Positions 4,285-6,362 of a stretch of DNA of 6,362 nucleotides are shown here, piece after piece. This DNA comes from JBBTWV01 sp038062615 (GTDB lineage: Bacteria > Patescibacteriota > Gracilibacteria > UBA1369 > UM-FILTER-53-11): positions 1 through 6,362 of the forward strand of contig JBBTWV010000033.1 in assembly GCA_038062615.1 (NCBI GenBank), given 5' to 3'. The notes beneath the pieces were generated by a model. The model did no database searches. It saw only the letters and a list, made by a program, of their open reading frames with translations, and was not told the origin of the DNA. Both the position numbers and the translations under genes were made by a program. How positions within the stretch are numbered: position 1 is the stretch's first letter; every line of letters begins with the position of its first letter.

Positions 4285-5805
4285 ATGCTTACAAAGCGTC
4301 AAAAACAAGTCCTTGATTTTGTAGAAAACTACTCACACAAAAAAGGGTACGCCCCTTCGTTTGAAGAAATTAGAAGACGGCTCAAACTATCTTCTGTTTC
4401 AACAATCCATTTTCACATTTCAAAACTTAAAGCAGGGGGTTATTTAGGAAAAATAGATAACAAGGCACGCGCAATTAGTATCCCCCAAAAAGAACTCTTG
4501 GTAAAAATTCCCTTATTGGGAACTATCGCCGCGGGCGAACCCATTGAGGCAATTCGTCAACATGAGTTTATTTCCATACCTAAAAATAAACTACCAAAGA
4601 GCGGACAAGTTTATGCCTTGCGAGTAGCCGGCAATAGTATGATTGACGAAAATATAAGAGACGGGGATGTTGTTTTGGTAAAACAACAAGAAGTCGCAGA
4701 AAATGGTCAGCGAGTAGTTGCTTTGATAGATAATTATGAAGCGACACTAAAAAAGTTTTACAAAGAGCGCACGCAAATACGACTACAACCAGCTAATTCG
4801 GCTTACGAACCGATAATCATTAGAAAAGATCGGGATATAAAAATTCAAGGTATCGTCATTGATGTCATTCAGAATGAAGAAGAATTACAAGCAGAAAAAA
4901 TAGATACCTCGACTACCAAAAGGACAAAATCTTTGCCACTTAATAAAATAATTTTGGGTGATGCGGTGGCAGAACTTAAGAAACTGCCGGATGAAAGTTG
5001 TGATGTTGTTGTAATTGACCCTCCTTATAACATCGGCAAAGATTTTGGAAATAATATTGATAAAAGAGAATTGGGTGAATATATTGCTTGGTGTAAGGAG
5101 TGGATCAATGAAAGCATCCGCGTAATGAAGCCGACAGGAACACTATTTATTTATGGCTTCAGCGAAATCTTAGCTTACCTCTCTGTTGAAATTCCTATAA
5201 ATAAGCGTTGGTTGATTTGGCATTACACAAACAAAAATGTTGCCTCTCTTAATTTTTGGCAAAGAAGCCACGAGGCGATTATATGCGCGTGGAAAGATAA
5301 GCCGATTTTTAATCGAGATGATGTAAGAGAGCCATACACGGAAGGATTTTTGAATGGAGCCGCTGGAAAGGCAAGAAAAGGAACTATTGGCAGATTTAGT
5401 AAAGGTGGCCTAGAAACTGTTTACAGAGCGCACGAAGGCGGTGCATTACCAAGAGATGTTATAAAAATTCCCGCTCTTGCTGGCGGAGCCGGAATGAATG
5501 AAAGATGGTTTTTGTGTAAAACTTGCGACTCCGTATGCGAACCGCGACAATTAAAGAATCACGATGGGCATGAAATAATGAAGCACCCGACACAAAAACC
5601 ATTTGAATTATCTAAAAAATTGATAAAATCTGCTATGCCGAAAAAAGATGGCGTTGTATTGGTGCCTTTTGTTGGTACTGGCTCGGAATGTGCGGCGGCA
5701 AAAGAATTAGGTCAATCGTATATTGGCTTTGAGATCAATCCGGATTATGTAAGATTAGCAGAAAAGATGGTTAGTGATAAAAAACTTTTCGCTAAATTAT
5801 TTTAG
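4285..5805 (+). CDS. LexA-type repressor/autoprotease fused to beta-class DNA methyltransferase
   Basis: This is one unbroken 506-residue frame. Residues 1-68 are a LexA winged helix starting MLTKRQKQVLDFVE, with the likely recognition region SSVSTIHFHISKLK (36-49). Residues 71-197 are an S24/LexA protease: cleavage site Ala83-Gly84 in IAAGEP, nucleophile Ser118 in GNSM, general base Lys156, spaced almost exactly as in E. coli LexA (84-85, 119, 156). After a charged linker (198-216) comes a methyltransferase with motif IV DPPY (245-248), HPTQKP (434-439) and the SAM-binding motif FVGTG (462-466). That order is beta class. DPPY suggests N6-adenine, but N4-cytosine is not excluded. A Cys/His cluster (C411, C414, C418, H426, H429) may bind zinc. 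ATG 4285 is the first in-frame start after a stop and matches the LexA N-terminus. The neighbouring endonuclease gene points to restriction-modification. Self-cleavage control is inference. Confidence 0.92.
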   Translation: MLTKRQKQVLDFVENYSHKKGYAPSFEEIRRRLKLSSVSTIHFHISKLKAGGYLGKIDNKARAISIPQKELLVKIPLLGTIAAGEPIEAIRQHEFISIPKNKLPKSGQVYALRVAGNSMIDENIRDGDVVLVKQQEVAENGQRVVALIDNYEATLKKFYKERTQIRLQPANSAYEPIIIRKDRDIKIQGIVIDVIQNEEELQAEKIDTSTTKRTKSLPLNKIILGDAVAELKKLPDESCDVVVIDPPYNIGKDFGNNIDKRELGEYIAWCKEWINESIRVMKPTGTLFIYGFSEILAYLSVEIPINKRWLIWHYTNKNVASLNFWQRSHEAIICAWKDKPIFNRDDVREPYTEGFLNGAAGKARKGTIGRFSKGGLETVYRAHEGGALPRDVIKIPALAGGAGMNERWFLCKTCDSVCEPRQLKNHDGHEIMKHPTQKPFELSKKLIKSAMPKKDGVVLVPFVGTGSECAAAKELGQSYIGFEINPDYVRLAEKMVSDKKLFAKLF

Positions 5806-6362
5806 AGCTTCATCTATCTCTTTTTTCTTTTGCTCAAAAGGATAATGAGTAAAAACTACAAAACCGTTCGAGAACCTTTTTAGTTCTTTATTCGCCATAA
5901 ACCTCGCATATGGTAATTTATCTGTGCCATCTTTTTTCTTTGGATTTTCAAAATAATCACCACTTGGAACTTCATAATTAATATCGATAAATTGTCCATC
6001 GATTTTATTTTTAACTCCGCCCTTACCACGCCTCACTTCTCCGCTAAACGATTTCTTTTTAACTTGATAGTTTAAAATTTTTCCTCTATATTTAACTTGA
6101 AAATCAGCCCCTTGATGATCAAGCTCACCTGACATCGCAACTGTACCTTCGCCAAAAACCGATTCAGCTACATAGCCAGCATGAATTTGAGTAATAATAC
6201 TTGCCCAAGTACGATAAATTCTCGCTGGCAGTCCGCGATAAAAACAATCTTTACACATTGTTGTCCTTTGTCTAAAGGATTCAATTTCTGTCTTTTGTGA
6301 ATTTAAGTACTCTTTATAAAAATCTTCAAAAGACAAAAATTTCTTTTGGTCCCAGTATACTT
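5797..6362 (-). CDS. PD-(D/E)XK restriction endonuclease, probably MjaI-like (5' truncated)
   Basis: This is probably the restriction partner of the adjacent methyltransferase, cleaving DNA lacking its modification. The frame stays open to the window edge, reading VYWDQKKF before the TTG codon at 6336, so the true start is probably outside; starting at the TTG gives 179 residues. Numbered from that TTG, the core is ARIYRTWASIITQIHAGYVAE (from 38), FGEGTV (61-66), then Asp78 in GADF and Gln91-Val-Lys93 in LNYQVKKKS, fitting a PD-(D/E)XK fold with Gln in the acidic position; Glu58 may be the helix acid. The size and the GYVAE/FGEG/QVKKK pattern recall MjaI-type enzymes (recognition CTAG) from memory, not a search. 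CFYRG with Cys28/Cys31 is a possible metal site. The gene is convergent with the methyltransferase and their ends overlap by 9 bases. Confidence 0.72.
   Translation of the reverse strand, partial: VYWDQKKFLSFEDFYKEYLNSQKTEIESFRQRTTMCKDCFYRGLPARIYRTWASIITQIHAGYVAESVFGEGTVAMSGELDHQGADFQVKYRGKILNYQVKKKSFSGEVRRGKGGVKNKIDGQFIDINYEVPSGDYFENPKKKDGTDKLPYARFMANKELKRFSNGFVVFTHYPFEQKKKEIDEALK

Noticed and set aside
1..6362. CRISPR array, tRNA, rRNA or insertion sequence
   Set aside because: No regularly spaced repeats, cloverleaf, rRNA stretch, transposase or terminal inverted repeats were found.

Overview
The window appears to join two unlike pieces of bacterial DNA. Positions 1 to about 2757 are G+C-rich (bases 601-660 are 44/60 G+C). 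They carry ordinary housekeeping genes on the plus strand: the 3' end of RNase Y, a YmdB-type metallophosphoesterase and an HU-family DNA-binding protein. Positions from about 2758 to the end are A+T-rich (bases 4561-4620 are 21/60 G+C) and hold four accessory genes of a defence-island type. The order rny-ymdB and the GC-rich imperfect inverted repeats between genes would fit a candidate-phyla (Patescibacteria-like) metagenomic genome. This is a tentative inference, because rny-ymdB is also found in Firmicutes and other phyla and there is no 16S or other marker here.

Layout: rny (5' truncated), a 270-base gap with heptamer repeats and an inverted repeat, ymdB, a hairpin, then a promoter, a strong ribosome binding site, hup and an intrinsic terminator. 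Next come a second, probably bidirectional hairpin and about 175 bases of GC-rich inverted-repeat sequence, where the composition changes abruptly. In the A+T-rich part, two minus-strand genes form an operon: a small protein with a lysine-rich tail, then a protein resembling predicted pPIWI-associating nucleases with a HEPN-like C-terminus. Divergent from them is a 506-residue fusion of a complete LexA-type repressor/autoprotease with a beta-class DNA methyltransferase. A convergent PD-(D/E)XK restriction endonuclease, probably MjaI-like and cut by the window end, overlaps the methyltransferase stop by 9 bases.

The main discovery candidate is the LexA-methyltransferase fusion and its surroundings. 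All LexA autocleavage elements are visible (Ala83-Gly84 cleavage site, Ser118, Lys156), followed by a methyltransferase with DPPY and FVGTG motifs. The fusion and the two-gene operon start from face-to-face promoters whose -10 boxes overlap within an 8-base palindrome, so one repressor could control both. I infer a restriction-modification module with a second, nuclease-like arm, wired to DNA damage: RecA-stimulated self-cleavage would separate the DNA-binding domain from the methyltransferase and derepress both transcripts. The domain calls rest on motifs. The circuit and its link to the nuclease-like operon are inference.
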